Positions 46,324-54,990 of a stretch of DNA of 64,000 nt are shown piece after piece. Every line of letters starts with the position of its first letter. Within the stretch, counting starts at the first letter, position 1. The notes under the pieces are model-generated. The model was not told the origin of the DNA and made no database searches. It was given only the letters and a program-made list of their open reading frames with translations. The translations under genes and the position numbers were made by a program. This stretch comes from Bifidobacterium pullorum subsp. gallinarum (GTDB lineage Bacteria; Actinomycetota; Actinomycetes; Actinomycetales; Bifidobacteriaceae): assembly GCF_000741215.1 (NCBI RefSeq), contig NZ_JGYX01000001.1, positions 1 to 64,000 of the forward strand, read 5' to 3'.

Positions 46324-46899
46324 ATGAACGACAATCTGGTGCCCGAGCCACGCAATACGGTGTTCGATTCCGTGCAGAAGGCGTTGGGCGATGAGCAGGC
46401 GGCGCGCCGTGTGATGGCGAACCCCGCGCTAGCCAAGGGATTCCCCAACGGCCGTCCGCAGCAGGACGCCGATGCCGCGCCGGCTGCGGAGCACTCCTGC
46501 CAATGCGGGAGGCATGAGGACAAGGAGACAGCCGACGGCGGCATCCCGCTGACCTATGTCGACGAGATCGGGCGGGCGACCGCTGCCGACGTGCGCGAGG
46601 CGCTGCACCAGGTCATCGACCCCGAACTCGGCATCGACGTGATCGACCTGGGTCTCGTGTACGGCATCGAAATCGATGCGTTGGGGCGTGCCATCATCAC
46701 GATGACGCTGACCACGCCGGCCTGCCCGCTGACCGACCTGATCGAGGACGAATGCGCGGCCACGCTGGCCGGACTGGTGGAGGAGTTCCGCATCGACTGG
46801 ACCTGGCAGCCGCGGTGGACCATGGACATGATCACGCCGGAGGGACGCGACCAGCTCGCCGCATTGGGCTTCAACTTCGACGCCATGCCGAAGTACTGA
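46324..46899 (+). CDS. sufT: SufT / MIP18-family (DUF59) Fe-S maturation protein
   Basis: 191 aa from ATG 46324 (TGGGAG upstream). The C-terminal ~110 residues are DUF59 with the invariant Asp-Pro-Glu (HQVIDPELGIDVIDLGLVYG) and the Cys in MTLTTPACPLTDLI. The N-terminal ~75 residues are less conserved and contain EHSCQCGRHED, possibly metal-binding. It assists cluster delivery to target proteins. Last gene of the suf operon. Confidence 0.9.
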   Translation: MNDNLVPEPRNTVFDSVQKALGDEQAARRVMANPALAKGFPNGRPQQDADAAPAAEHSCQCGRHEDKETADGGIPLTYVDEIGRATAADVREALHQVIDPELGIDVIDLGLVYGIEIDALGRAIITMTLTTPACPLTDLIEDECAATLAGLVEEFRIDWTWQPRWTMDMITPEGRDQLAALGFNFDAMPKY

Positions 46900-46996
46900 C
46901 TCATCCCCACACCGCCTCCTCCGAAAGATTCGTTCGTCCTCCTGTGATGAAGGGCTGGCGGCGAAGCCGACCGGGGAGGGAATACGGACTCATACC

Positions 46997-47028
46997 AAGA
47001 GGGGCCATCCGTCAGGATGGCCCCTCTT
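46997..47028. terminator. Terminator between sufT and glgC
   Basis: A 14-bp perfect stem (AAGAGGGGCCATCC with its complement) and loop GTCA. A-rich on one side and T-rich on the other, usable by both convergent genes. Confidence 0.88.
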
Positions 47029-47053
47029 GTGCGTTCTGTGCCGTTACGCCGAA

Positions 47054-48301
47054 TCAGTCGTCGACGATCGTGTTCTTCGGCACGACGGTGATGCCGTCTG
47101 GCGTCACCGTGAAGCCGCGGGCAAGATCATGCTCGGTGTCGATGCCGACCGTGGAGTTCTCGGTGAGCACGACGTTCTTGTCGAGGATGGCCTTGTACAC
47201 GCGGGCGCGGCGGTTGACGACCACGCCGTCGAACAGGATCGAGTCCACGACCTGCGACCAGGAGTGGATGCGCACGTTCGGGGAGAGCACCGAGTGATGC
47301 ACCTCGCCGCCGGAGACGATGACGCCGGGGGAGATGATCGAATCGGTGGCGTGGCCCAGACGGTCGCGGCCTGCATGCACGAACTTGGCCGGCGGCAGGT
47401 TGCCGGACATCGTGTAGATCGGCCACTCCGAGTTGTACAGGTTGAACTCGGGCACATAGGAGATCAGGTCCATATGCGCATCGTAGAACTGCTTGAGCGT
47501 ACCCACGTCGCGCCAGTAGGCGTGATCGGTGGAGGTGGAGCCGGGGATCTCGTTGGTGTTGAAGTCGTAGACGCCGGCCTCGTTGCGGCTGGCGAAGTAC
47601 GGGGCGATGTCGCCGCCCATGTCGTGCTTCGTGTTCTCGGCCTTCTCGTCCTGCGCCAGCGCGGCGAACAGGGCGTCGGTGTTGGCCACGTAGTTGCCCA
47701 TCGAGGCCAGGAACGAATTCGGATCGTCCGGCAGGCCGGTGGCGGTCTCCGGCTTCTCCTGGAAGCTCTTGATCATGTTCGGATGGTCGGGATCGACCTC
47801 GATCACGCCGAACTGGTTCGACTGGCTGATCGGCTGGCGGATGCCGGCCACCGTGAACTCGGCGCCGGACTCGATATGCTGCTGCACCATCTGGCTGAAG
47901 TCCATGCGGTACACATGGTCGGCGCCGACGATGACCACGATATCCGGCTGGACGTCCTCGATGATGTTGATGGTCTGGTAGATCGCGTCCGCGGAGCCGA
48001 GGTACCAGTGCTTGCCCAGACGCTGCTGCGCCGGGACCGGGGACACGTAGTTGCCCAGCAGCGGCGAGAAGCGCCACGTCAGCGAGATATGGCGGTCCAG
48101 CGAGTGCGACTTGTACTGGGTGAGCACGATGACCTGCTGGTACCCGGAGTTGACGAGATTGCTCAACGGGAAGTCGACCAGACGGAATACGCCACCGAAC
48201 GGCACCGCCGGCTTGGCGCGATCCCTGGTCAACGGCATCAATCGGGTGCCTTCACCGCCCGCTAGCACGATGGACAGAATCTTCGGATTGGATTTCGACA
48301 T
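47054..48301 (-). CDS. glgC: Glucose-1-phosphate adenylyltransferase
   Basis: 415 aa, normal GlgC length. It makes ADP-glucose for glycogen synthesis. Motifs: nucleotidyl-transferase loop [63 protein letters not shown] and [15 protein letters not shown]; then a C-terminal left-handed beta-helix. ATG 48301 is preceded by AGAGGAG. Confidence 0.96.
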   Translation of the reverse strand: MSKSNPKILSIVLAGGEGTRLMPLTRDRAKPAVPFGGVFRLVDFPLSNLVNSGYQQVIVLTQYKSHSLDRHISLTWRFSPLLGNYVSPVPAQQRLGKHWYLGSADAIYQTINIIEDVQPDIVVIVGADHVYRMDFSQMVQQHIESGAEFTVAGIRQPISQSNQFGVIEVDPDHPNMIKSFQEKPETATGLPDDPNSFLASMGNYVANTDALFAALAQDEKAENTKHDMGGDIAPYFASRNEAGVYDFNTNEIPGSTSTDHAYWRDVGTLKQFYDAHMDLISYVPEFNLYNSEWPIYTMSGNLPPAKFVHAGRDRLGHATDSIISPGVIVSGGEVHHSVLSPNVRIHSWSQVVDSILFDGVVVNRRARVYKAILDKNVVLTENSTVGIDTEHDLARGFTVTPDGITVVPKNTIVDD

Positions 48302-48442
48302 CCGATCACTCCTCTCTTAGAGCGTCTTACGACACCGTACTGCATTGCTGTTGGCCCGCTTCCTTGCAGACCACCTACAGTGTCAATAATTACATATTTT
48401 TTTCGTTTCGCAAGACAGGACGCCCCGCATGTCATCGACTTT

Positions 48443-49309
48443 TCAGTGAACACGAGTCGAATAGAAGGCGACGGCGCTGGAGGCCGCCACATTGAGGCTG
48501 TCCACGCCGTGGCTCATCGGAATCCTGACGGTCAGATCGGCGTGGGCGATCGTGCGGTGGCTCAGACCATCGCCTTCGGTGCCGAAGATCAGGGCGAGCT
48601 TTTCGATGTGGTCGGGGGCGTCGGCGCCGTTGTCCAGCCGGCGTACCAGTTCGTCCAGCGAGATCGAATCGTCCTCCAACGCCATCGCCGCGGTCGTGAA
48701 TCCCAGTCGGTTCAGCTCGGCGAGTCCCTCGACGGGCCAGTAGTGCGTATCGTCGCCGCCGATGCGGGTCCACGGGATCTGGAACACCGTGCCCATGGAC
48801 ACGCGCGCCGCGCGCCGGTACAGCGGGTCGCCGCACGACGGGGTCACCAGCACGGCGTCGACGCCCAACGCCGCGGCCGAGCGCATCAGCGCGCCGACAT
48901 TGGTGTGGTCCACGATGTTCTCCATCACGGCGATGCGGCGCGCGTTCCCGCACACCTGTTCGACGCTGGGCAGCGGCCACCGGCGCATGGCCGCCAGCGC
49001 GCCGCGGTGCAGACGGTATCCGGTCAGCCGCTTCAGCTGTTCGGGCGACGCCACATACACGGGCACGTCGGGGCCCCAATGCCCGTCAACGAAGCGGAAG
49101 GTCTCCGCCATGCCATCGATCCACGGCTCCTCGACCAGCAGCGAGATCGGTTCTCTGCCGGCGGCCAGCGCCCGGTCGATGACCTTCGGCGATTCGGCGA
49201 TGAACAGCCCCTTGGATGGCTCCAGTCGGTTGCGCAGCTGGATCTCGGTGAGATTCGTATAGGCCTCGACACGTTCGTCGTCAACCGACTCAAGTGGGAT
49301 GAAGCGCAT
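48443..49309 (-). CDS. SpoU/TrmH-family RNA 2'-O-methyltransferase
   Basis: 288 aa from ATG 49309 (AAGGCGG upstream). N-terminal substrate-binding domain (LEPSKGLFIAESPKVIDRAL), then the SPOUT knot: motif 1 ENIVDHTNVGALMRSAAALG, motif 2 LIFGTEGDGLSHRTI, motif 3 IPMSHGVDSLNVAASSAVAF. Likely methylates rRNA or tRNA; the exact target cannot be named. Confidence 0.92.
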   Translation of the reverse strand: MRFIPLESVDDERVEAYTNLTEIQLRNRLEPSKGLFIAESPKVIDRALAAGREPISLLVEEPWIDGMAETFRFVDGHWGPDVPVYVASPEQLKRLTGYRLHRGALAAMRRWPLPSVEQVCGNARRIAVMENIVDHTNVGALMRSAAALGVDAVLVTPSCGDPLYRRAARVSMGTVFQIPWTRIGGDDTHYWPVEGLAELNRLGFTTAAMALEDDSISLDELVRRLDNGADAPDHIEKLALIFGTEGDGLSHRTIAHADLTVRIPMSHGVDSLNVAASSAVAFYSTRVH

Positions 49310-49334
49310 GCCGCCGCCTTTCGCCTGATACAAC

Positions 49335-49361
49335 AAAACCCCTTGGAAGCCAAGGGGTTTT
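49335..49361 (-). terminator. Terminator after tRNA-Leu
   Basis: AAAACCCCTTGG, loop AAG, CCAAGGGGTTTT. On the minus strand it ends in a T-run, seven bases past the tRNA. It also overlaps the region just before the methyltransferase start. Confidence 0.88.
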
Positions 49362-49367
49362 CGTCTG

Positions 49368-49454
49368 TGTCCGGAGCGGGACTTGAACCCGCACGCCTGT
49401 ATAAATAGGCACTAGCACCTCAAGCTAGCGCGTCTACCATTCCGCCACCCGGAC
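49368..49454 (-). tRNA. tRNA-Leu (anticodon GAG)
   Basis: On the minus strand the acceptor stem GTCCGGG pairs with TCCGGAC. D-arm GGCGGAATGGTAGACGC, anticodon stem CTAGC/GCTAG with loop TTGAGGT (GAG, reading CUC/CUU), a long variable arm (class II), and T-arm GCGGGTTCAAGTCCCGC. The discriminator is A and CCA is not encoded. Confidence 0.95.
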
Positions 49455-49551
49455 AGGTGCCGTTCGGCAACGAGTATGAACTATACCATTCCATGTCGCA
49501 AATGCAAACACGGTGTGTCGCGGCTGGGGGGCGATGTGTAGCCTAGTATCC

Positions 49552-50349
49552 ATGACCGAACCTCTGTTTCTGCTCGACCTGGACCATGACGACGTTCCGG
49601 TGAACAGCGACGAGATCCACGCCGGGTGGATCCTGACGCTGCCGCCGCATATCCGCAGGCATGCCGTGCAGGCGATGCGTCTCAAGGCCGGGGACGCGCT
49701 CACGCTGTCGGACGGCAAGGGGCTGCGGCTGCGGGCCACCATGGTCGATCCGGAGCAGGGGACCGCCGAGGTCGTGGAGTTCGGGCGCGAGCCACAGCCG
49801 GTCGTGCGTCTGAACCTGATCCAGGCGCTGGCCAAGAACGGCCATGACGAGCAGGCCATCGACATGGCCACGCAGATCGGCGTGGATACGGTGATCCCCT
49901 GGCAGGCGGATCGCTCGATCGCCAAGTGGAAGGCGGGGAGGACCGACCGCAAGTGGCGTCAGGTGCTGGAGGCCGCCACCGAGCAGTCGCGGCGCTGCTG
50001 GACCCCGGAGCTGGGCGACTGCGTCTCCAGCAAGGGGATCGTGGCCATCTGCCGGAGGGCGTGCGTGCACGGCGAGCTGGTGATCGTGCTGCATCAAGAT
50101 GCCACGCGCAGCTGGCATGATATCGAGGAGTCGATCGCCGCGTTGTCGGACCGTTGTCTGAACGACGGCAGGACGCGTGCGATCACCGTGGTCGTGGGTC
50201 CCGAAGGCGGCATCAGCGAGGCCGAGGTCGACGCGTTCGTCGGCGCCGGTGCGGAATGCTGCGTATTGGGAACGAACATCCTGCGCGCGTCCGCAGCCGG
50301 GCCCGTGGCCCTGGCGCTGCTGTCCCGCGCGGTGGGACGCTACGCCTAG
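49552..50349 (+). CDS. rsmE: 16S rRNA m3U1498 methyltransferase
   Basis: 265 aa from ATG 49552; no clear ribosome site, so it may be leaderless. N-terminal PUA-like domain (LTLPPHIRRHAVQAMRLKAG), then the SPOUT knot: LIQALAKNGHDEQAIDMATQ, EQSRRCWTPEL and VVVGPEGGISEAEVDAF with LGTNILRASAAGPVALALL. Heads a run of ribosome and RNA genes. Confidence 0.93.
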   Translation: MTEPLFLLDLDHDDVPVNSDEIHAGWILTLPPHIRRHAVQAMRLKAGDALTLSDGKGLRLRATMVDPEQGTAEVVEFGREPQPVVRLNLIQALAKNGHDEQAIDMATQIGVDTVIPWQADRSIAKWKAGRTDRKWRQVLEAATEQSRRCWTPELGDCVSSKGIVAICRRACVHGELVIVLHQDATRSWHDIEESIAALSDRCLNDGRTRAITVVVGPEGGISEAEVDAFVGAGAECCVLGTNILRASAAGPVALALLSRAVGRYA

Positions 50350-50412
50350 CGGGGAATATCCGTGCGGCGCAATAGCATGGGATGCGGCAGTAGTTCAACC
50401 AGGAGGATCATG

Positions 50413-50748
50413 ATGAGCGAGCCCGATTGCCTGTTCTGCAAGATCATCGCCGGCGAGATTCCCAGCGAGAAGGTCTATGAGGACGAGACGACCTATGCCT
50501 TCAAGGACATCAGCCCCAAGGCGGCGGTCCATGTGCTCGTCGTACCCAAGCACCATTACGCGAACGTCGCCGAGCTGGCCGGCGCCGATGCCGCGCAGCT
50601 CGCGCACATGGTTCAGGTCGCACAGTCGCTCGCCGATGACGCCTTCCACGGGGCGTACCGCCTGATCTTCAACACCGGGCGCGACGCCGGGCAGAGCGTG
50701 TTCCACGTCCATGCCCATGTCCTGACCGGCGAGACACTTGACGAGTAG
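50413..50748 (+). CDS. HIT-family nucleotide-binding protein (HinT-like)
   Basis: 111 aa from ATG 50413; AGGAGG at 50401-50406 is six bases before it (ATG 50410 is too close). N-terminal CLFCKIIAGEIPSEKVYED, C-terminal histidine triad QSVFHVHAHVLTG. Purine nucleoside phosphoramidase-type hydrolase. Confidence 0.94.
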   Translation: MSEPDCLFCKIIAGEIPSEKVYEDETTYAFKDISPKAAVHVLVVPKHHYANVAELAGADAAQLAHMVQVAQSLADDAFHGAYRLIFNTGRDAGQSVFHVHAHVLTGETLDE

Positions 50749-50805
50749 CGGTCTGCCGCGAACCATACTTCACCGATATCTCACCCACTCACGAGAAGGG
50801 ATTCC

Positions 50806-51903
50806 GTGGCCACCACGACACGAACCATCACCATCCCGACGCAACTTGATCCCGTCGCGGTCCTCGGACCGGTCGACGAGGTCCTCAGGGAGGTGGAACG
50901 GGCGTTTCCGGACCTGACGATCATCGTACGGGGCAACCGCGTCGCCATCATGTCCAGGTCGAAGCAGACCGAACCGCAGGCGGCACGTGCCGAGGAGGTC
51001 GTCAACACCATCATCCAGGCCGCATATACCGCGCCGATGGACGCCGATACCGTACGTCGCATGCTCGATCAGGACATCCTGTCGAACCGCGTACGCCGGA
51101 CGCATCCGGGGCGCGGCGTGGTGACGGAGTCGTTGCGTCGCGCCCTTCCCGATATCCAGGCGCGCCGCGACGAGGTCTCGCAGCACCACAAGCCGCACGT
51201 CCCCGGCGTCATCACATTCGCGAACGGGGCGCCGGTCCGGGCCAAAACCGCGGGACAGGTGGCCTATGTCAACGCCATCGAATCGCATACCGTCACCTTC
51301 GCCATCGGTCCGGCCGGCAGCGGCAAGACGTATCTGGCCGTGGCCAAGGCCGTGCGCGCATTCCAGGACCGCAAGGTGCGCCGCATCATCCTGACCCGTC
51401 CGGCCGTGGAGGCGGGGGAGAACCTCGGCTTCCTGCCCGGCACGCTCAACGAGAAGGTGGACCCGTACCTGCGGCCGCTCTACGACGCCCTCTCCGACAT
51501 GCTCGGCCCCGACCAGCTGCGTCATTACATGGACGACGGCACCATCGAGGTGGCGCCGCTGGCGTATATGCGCGGCCGCACGCTCAACGACGCGTTCGTC
51601 ATCCTCGACGAGGCGCAGAACACCACCGAGCAGCAGATGAAGATGTTCCTGACCCGACTGGGGTTCAACACCACGATGGTGATCACCGGCGACGTCACCC
51701 AGATCGACCTGACCGTACCGAACTCCGGACTGGCCTCCATCGAGCGGATCCTCGGCGGCATCGACGACATCGCATTCGTCCATCTGGATGCGGCCGACGT
51801 GGTGCGGCACGCGTTGGTCGGGCGGATCGTGGAGGCGTACGATCGGCACGCCTACGCCATCGGGCGTGGGACACGGCAGCGAAAGGGCAATGATGAGCGT
51901 TGA
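50806..51903 (+). CDS. phoH: PhoH-like ATPase
   Basis: 365 aa from GTG 50806 (GAGAAGGGA upstream). P-loop [33 protein letters not shown]; Walker [29 protein letters not shown] segment ([11 protein letters not shown]). Cytoplasmic ATPase next to ybeY, as in most bacteria, linked to RNA metabolism. Its end overlaps ybeY. Confidence 0.95.
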   Translation: MATTTRTITIPTQLDPVAVLGPVDEVLREVERAFPDLTIIVRGNRVAIMSRSKQTEPQAARAEEVVNTIIQAAYTAPMDADTVRRMLDQDILSNRVRRTHPGRGVVTESLRRALPDIQARRDEVSQHHKPHVPGVITFANGAPVRAKTAGQVAYVNAIESHTVTFAIGPAGSGKTYLAVAKAVRAFQDRKVRRIILTRPAVEAGENLGFLPGTLNEKVDPYLRPLYDALSDMLGPDQLRHYMDDGTIEVAPLAYMRGRTLNDAFVILDEAQNTTEQQMKMFLTRLGFNTTMVITGDVTQIDLTVPNSGLASIERILGGIDDIAFVHLDAADVVRHALVGRIVEAYDRHAYAIGRGTRQRKGNDER

Positions 51904-52441
51904 GGTGATCAACGAGACGCAGTGGGTCATCGATCCGAAGGTCTTCTCCGACCTCGGGGTGTGGGTGCTGGATCAGATGAGGGTCAGCACGCAGTCCGAT
52001 CTGACGATCATGTTCGTGGACCCCGAACCGATCGCCACACTGCATGAACGGTGGATGAACCTGGAGGGCCCCACCGATGTGATGAGCTTCCCGATGGACG
52101 AGCTGCGCCCCGGCGACGGCCGCACGCTGGTCGAGGGCATCCTCGGCGACATCGTGATCTGCCCGTGGGTGGCCGCCCAGCAGGCCGCGGCCGCCGGGCA
52201 CAGCGCGTTGGAGGAGATGCTGCTGCTGACGATCCACGGCACGCTGCACCTGCTCGGCTACGACCACGTGACCCCGGATCAGGAACGGCAGATGTTCGGC
52301 CTGCAACGCCAGCTGCTGCTCACGTTCTTCGCGCTGCACCACGGCATCGGGGAACCGGCCACACTGCCCGCCGGCACCCCCGATGCGCTGGCGCAGTACG
52401 ATGAACGCCGCCGGCTGACGCGCGGATCGGAACAACGGTAA
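51893..52441 (+). CDS. ybeY: Endoribonuclease YbeY (rRNA maturation factor)
   Basis: 182 aa from ATG 51893 (AAAGGG five bases upstream; ATG 51890 is possible). Zn-binding motif [11 protein letters not shown]; upstream [12 protein letters not shown] and [10 protein letters not shown]. Needed for 16S rRNA 3' end maturation. Overlaps phoH by 11 bp. Confidence 0.95.
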   Translation: MSVEVINETQWVIDPKVFSDLGVWVLDQMRVSTQSDLTIMFVDPEPIATLHERWMNLEGPTDVMSFPMDELRPGDGRTLVEGILGDIVICPWVAAQQAAAAGHSALEEMLLLTIHGTLHLLGYDHVTPDQERQMFGLQRQLLLTFFALHHGIGEPATLPAGTPDALAQYDERRRLTRGSEQR

Positions 52442-52450
52442 GGATGAGGC

Positions 52451-53854
52451 ATGATATTCGATGATCCCTCGCTGATCGTGGTGATCGCGGTGCTCGCCGT
52501 GGCCGCCGCGCTGCTGGTCTGGCTGTCGTTGACGATGGCCTCCGCCGAAGGCGCGGTCTCCCGCGTCACCAGGGCCAGTCTGAACAACCTGATCCTGGAG
52601 ACGCAGACCGATCAGGAGATGAGCCAGTTCACCCGCATGAAGCGCATCGAGCGCATCCATAAGGTGCAGAAGCTGATCGCCGACCGGTACGCCACCTCCG
52701 GATCGTGCATGTTCTTCCGCATCTCCTGCAATGTGCTGGACGGCGTGCTGGTGATGTGCATCGCGTCGCTGTGCGGGGCGCCGCTGTGGCTGGAGCTGGT
52801 GTGCGGCGTGCTGTTTGCGCTGATCGTGGCCGTGGTGTCGGTGCTGGTGCGTCCCCGTGCCGTGGGGGCGCTGAAGCCGGTGGACATCATGATCAAGCAT
52901 GCGGGCGTGATCACGGTGGCCTCCGCCCTGACGCCGTTCGCCCGCGTGGGCGGCCAGAACGGCCAGAAGCGCAGGCGCGAGTCGGAGCTCTCCGACGACG
53001 AGGAGCTCGAAAAGCTGCAGATGGAGCAGGGCAAGGCCATGATCGACCGGCTGGTTGAGGCCAACGACTTCGATCCCGAGACCTCGGAGATGCTGCGCAA
53101 CGTGCTCAAGCTCTCGGACACGCTGACCCGCGAGATCATGGTGCCGCGCACCGACATGATCTGCATCGGCAAGGAGCAGACGCTGGTCTCGATGCTGAAG
53201 CTGTGCTCCCGCTCCGGATTCTCCCGCGTGCCGGTGATCGGCGAGGACGTCGACGACCTGATCGGTGTGGCCTACCTCAAGGACGCCGTGCGTGCCACGG
53301 CGTTCAACCCGGCGGCCGGCGAACGCACCGTCGATTCGATCGTGCGCGACCCCCTGCTGGTGCCGGAGTCCAAGCCGGTGGACGACCTGTTCCACCAGAT
53401 GCAGCGGTTGCGCCAGCATGCGGCGATCGTGGTGGATGAGTACGGCGGCATCGCCGGCTTGGTGACGATCGAGGACACCATCGAGCAGATCGTCGGGGAG
53501 CTGGAGGACGAGCACGACCGCACCCAGCATGCCGAACCGGTGCAGATCGGGGAACGCAAGTGGAGCATGCCCGCACGCACGCCGATCGCCGACCTAGAGG
53601 AGATCTTCGAGATCGACATTGACGAGGACGATGTCGACACCGTGTTCGGTCTGCTGACCAAGTTGCTGGGACAGGTGCCGATCGTCGGCGCGTCGGCGGT
53701 CACCCGCGGATTGCGACTCACCGCCGTGGATTCAGCGGGCCGTCGGAAGAAGGTCTCGACGATAGTGGTGGAGCCGGCGAACGCCGAGCATGACGATGAT
53801 GGGGAACCGGACACGCAAGCCGAACAGGACGAAGCAGAGAACAAGGAGCAGTGA
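52451..53854 (+). CDS. CNNM/CorC-type transporter-associated protein with CBS domains
   Basis: 467 aa. N-terminal DUF21-like membrane part (about four helices in residues 1-165), a linker, then two CBS domains (EIMVPRTDMICIGKEQTLVS to GVAYLKDAV; AAIVVDEYGGIAGLVTIEDT) and a C-terminal CorC_HlyC domain. The C-terminus is acidic (EHDDDGEPDTQAEQDEAENK). The gene is regularly placed between ybeY and era. Probable role in Mg2+/Co2+ efflux. Confidence 0.92.
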   Translation: MIFDDPSLIVVIAVLAVAAALLVWLSLTMASAEGAVSRVTRASLNNLILETQTDQEMSQFTRMKRIERIHKVQKLIADRYATSGSCMFFRISCNVLDGVLVMCIASLCGAPLWLELVCGVLFALIVAVVSVLVRPRAVGALKPVDIMIKHAGVITVASALTPFARVGGQNGQKRRRESELSDDEELEKLQMEQGKAMIDRLVEANDFDPETSEMLRNVLKLSDTLTREIMVPRTDMICIGKEQTLVSMLKLCSRSGFSRVPVIGEDVDDLIGVAYLKDAVRATAFNPAAGERTVDSIVRDPLLVPESKPVDDLFHQMQRLRQHAAIVVDEYGGIAGLVTIEDTIEQIVGELEDEHDRTQHAEPVQIGERKWSMPARTPIADLEEIFEIDIDEDDVDTVFGLLTKLLGQVPIVGASAVTRGLRLTAVDSAGRRKKVSTIVVEPANAEHDDDGEPDTQAEQDEAENKEQ

Positions 53855-53858
53855 ACCA

Positions 53859-54833
53859 GTGAACGACGCAACTCAGCAGACACAGGACCAGACTGTGTAC
53901 AGGTCGGGATTCGTGGCCGTGGTAGGCCGTCCGAACGTCGGCAAGTCCACGCTGATCAACGCGTTGATCGGCACGCAGGTGGCCATCGCCTCTTCCCGGC
54001 CGGAAACCACGCGTAAGGCCATCCGTGGCATCCTGACCACCGACCATGCGCAGATCGTGCTGGTGGACACCCCGGGCATCCATCGCCCTCGCACGCTGCT
54101 CGGCCAGCGGTTGAACGACGTGGTGGACGAATCGTTGGCGGACGTGGACGCCATCGCGTTCCTGCTACCGGCCGACCAGGAGATCGGCCCGGGCGACAAG
54201 CGCATCCTGAGCCGGTTGCGCGCCGAGTTCGCCACCAAGCGGGACGACGGGAGCTTCTCCTGGAAGGTGCCGCTGATCGCCATCGTCACCAAGATCGACG
54301 AGCTCGACCGTGAGCAGCTGATCGCCAAGCTCATCCAGATCAACGAGTTCGCCGATTTCACCGACATCGTGCCGGTGAGCGCGCTGCAGCATGACAATCT
54401 GGCCGAGGTGCGCAACGTGCTGATCGACAATATGCCGGAGGGACCGCAGATGTACCCGGCCGATCAGATCACCGAGGAGCGCCCCGAGGACACGATCGCC
54501 GAGCTGGTGCGCGGCGCGTTCCTGGAGGAGCTGGACGACGAGCTGCCGCATTCGCTGGCCGTGGTGGTCGATTCGATCGAATACCCGGAGGACAACGAGA
54601 CCGGCGAGGCCTATGACGGCAAGGTCGAGGTCATCGTGTCGATCTACGTGGAACGCGATTCGCAGAAGCCGATCATCATCGGCAAGGGCGCCGAGCACCT
54701 GGTGCGCGTCAAGAAGAAGCTGCGCACGCCGGTCAACCGCATCGTCGGGCGCAAGGCCAAGCTGGACCTGCATGTCAAGGTGGCCAAGGGCTGGCAGTCC
54801 GACCCCAAGCAGCTCGAACGCCTCGGGTTCTGA
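53859..54833 (+). CDS. era: GTPase Era
   Basis: 324 aa from GTG 53859 (AAGGAG at 53843-53848). 16S rRNA-binding GTPase for 30S assembly. G1 GRPNVGKSTLINAL, G2 region RPETTRKAIRG, G3 DTPGIHRP, G4 TKID (instead of NKxD), G5 SAL; C-terminal KH domain (GKGAEHLVRVKKKLR). The next gene is convergent and separated by a strong terminator. Confidence 0.96.
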   Translation: MNDATQQTQDQTVYRSGFVAVVGRPNVGKSTLINALIGTQVAIASSRPETTRKAIRGILTTDHAQIVLVDTPGIHRPRTLLGQRLNDVVDESLADVDAIAFLLPADQEIGPGDKRILSRLRAEFATKRDDGSFSWKVPLIAIVTKIDELDREQLIAKLIQINEFADFTDIVPVSALQHDNLAEVRNVLIDNMPEGPQMYPADQITEERPEDTIAELVRGAFLEELDDELPHSLAVVVDSIEYPEDNETGEAYDGKVEVIVSIYVERDSQKPIIIGKGAEHLVRVKKKLRTPVNRIVGRKAKLDLHVKVAKGWQSDPKQLERLGF

Positions 54834-54911
54834 GCGCCGGCGCGTCCGGCGTTCTCCATTGCGGCGTAAACGCTGCAAACGACGCAAAGATCAACATGTG
54901 ATGCGCATATG

Positions 54912-54968
54912 GCATATGACTGTGGGGTGCCGCCGGAGAACTCCGGACGGCACCCCACAGTCATATGC
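54912..54968. terminator. Long hairpin terminator between era and the acyl-CoA ligase
   Basis: A 21-bp perfect stem (54912-54932 with 54948-54968; core TGTGGGGTGCCG), loop of 15 nt containing an inner CCGGA/TCCGG helix. Serves both convergent genes. Confidence 0.88.
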
Positions 54969-54990
54969 GCCTGGATGATGCGCCGCGGCG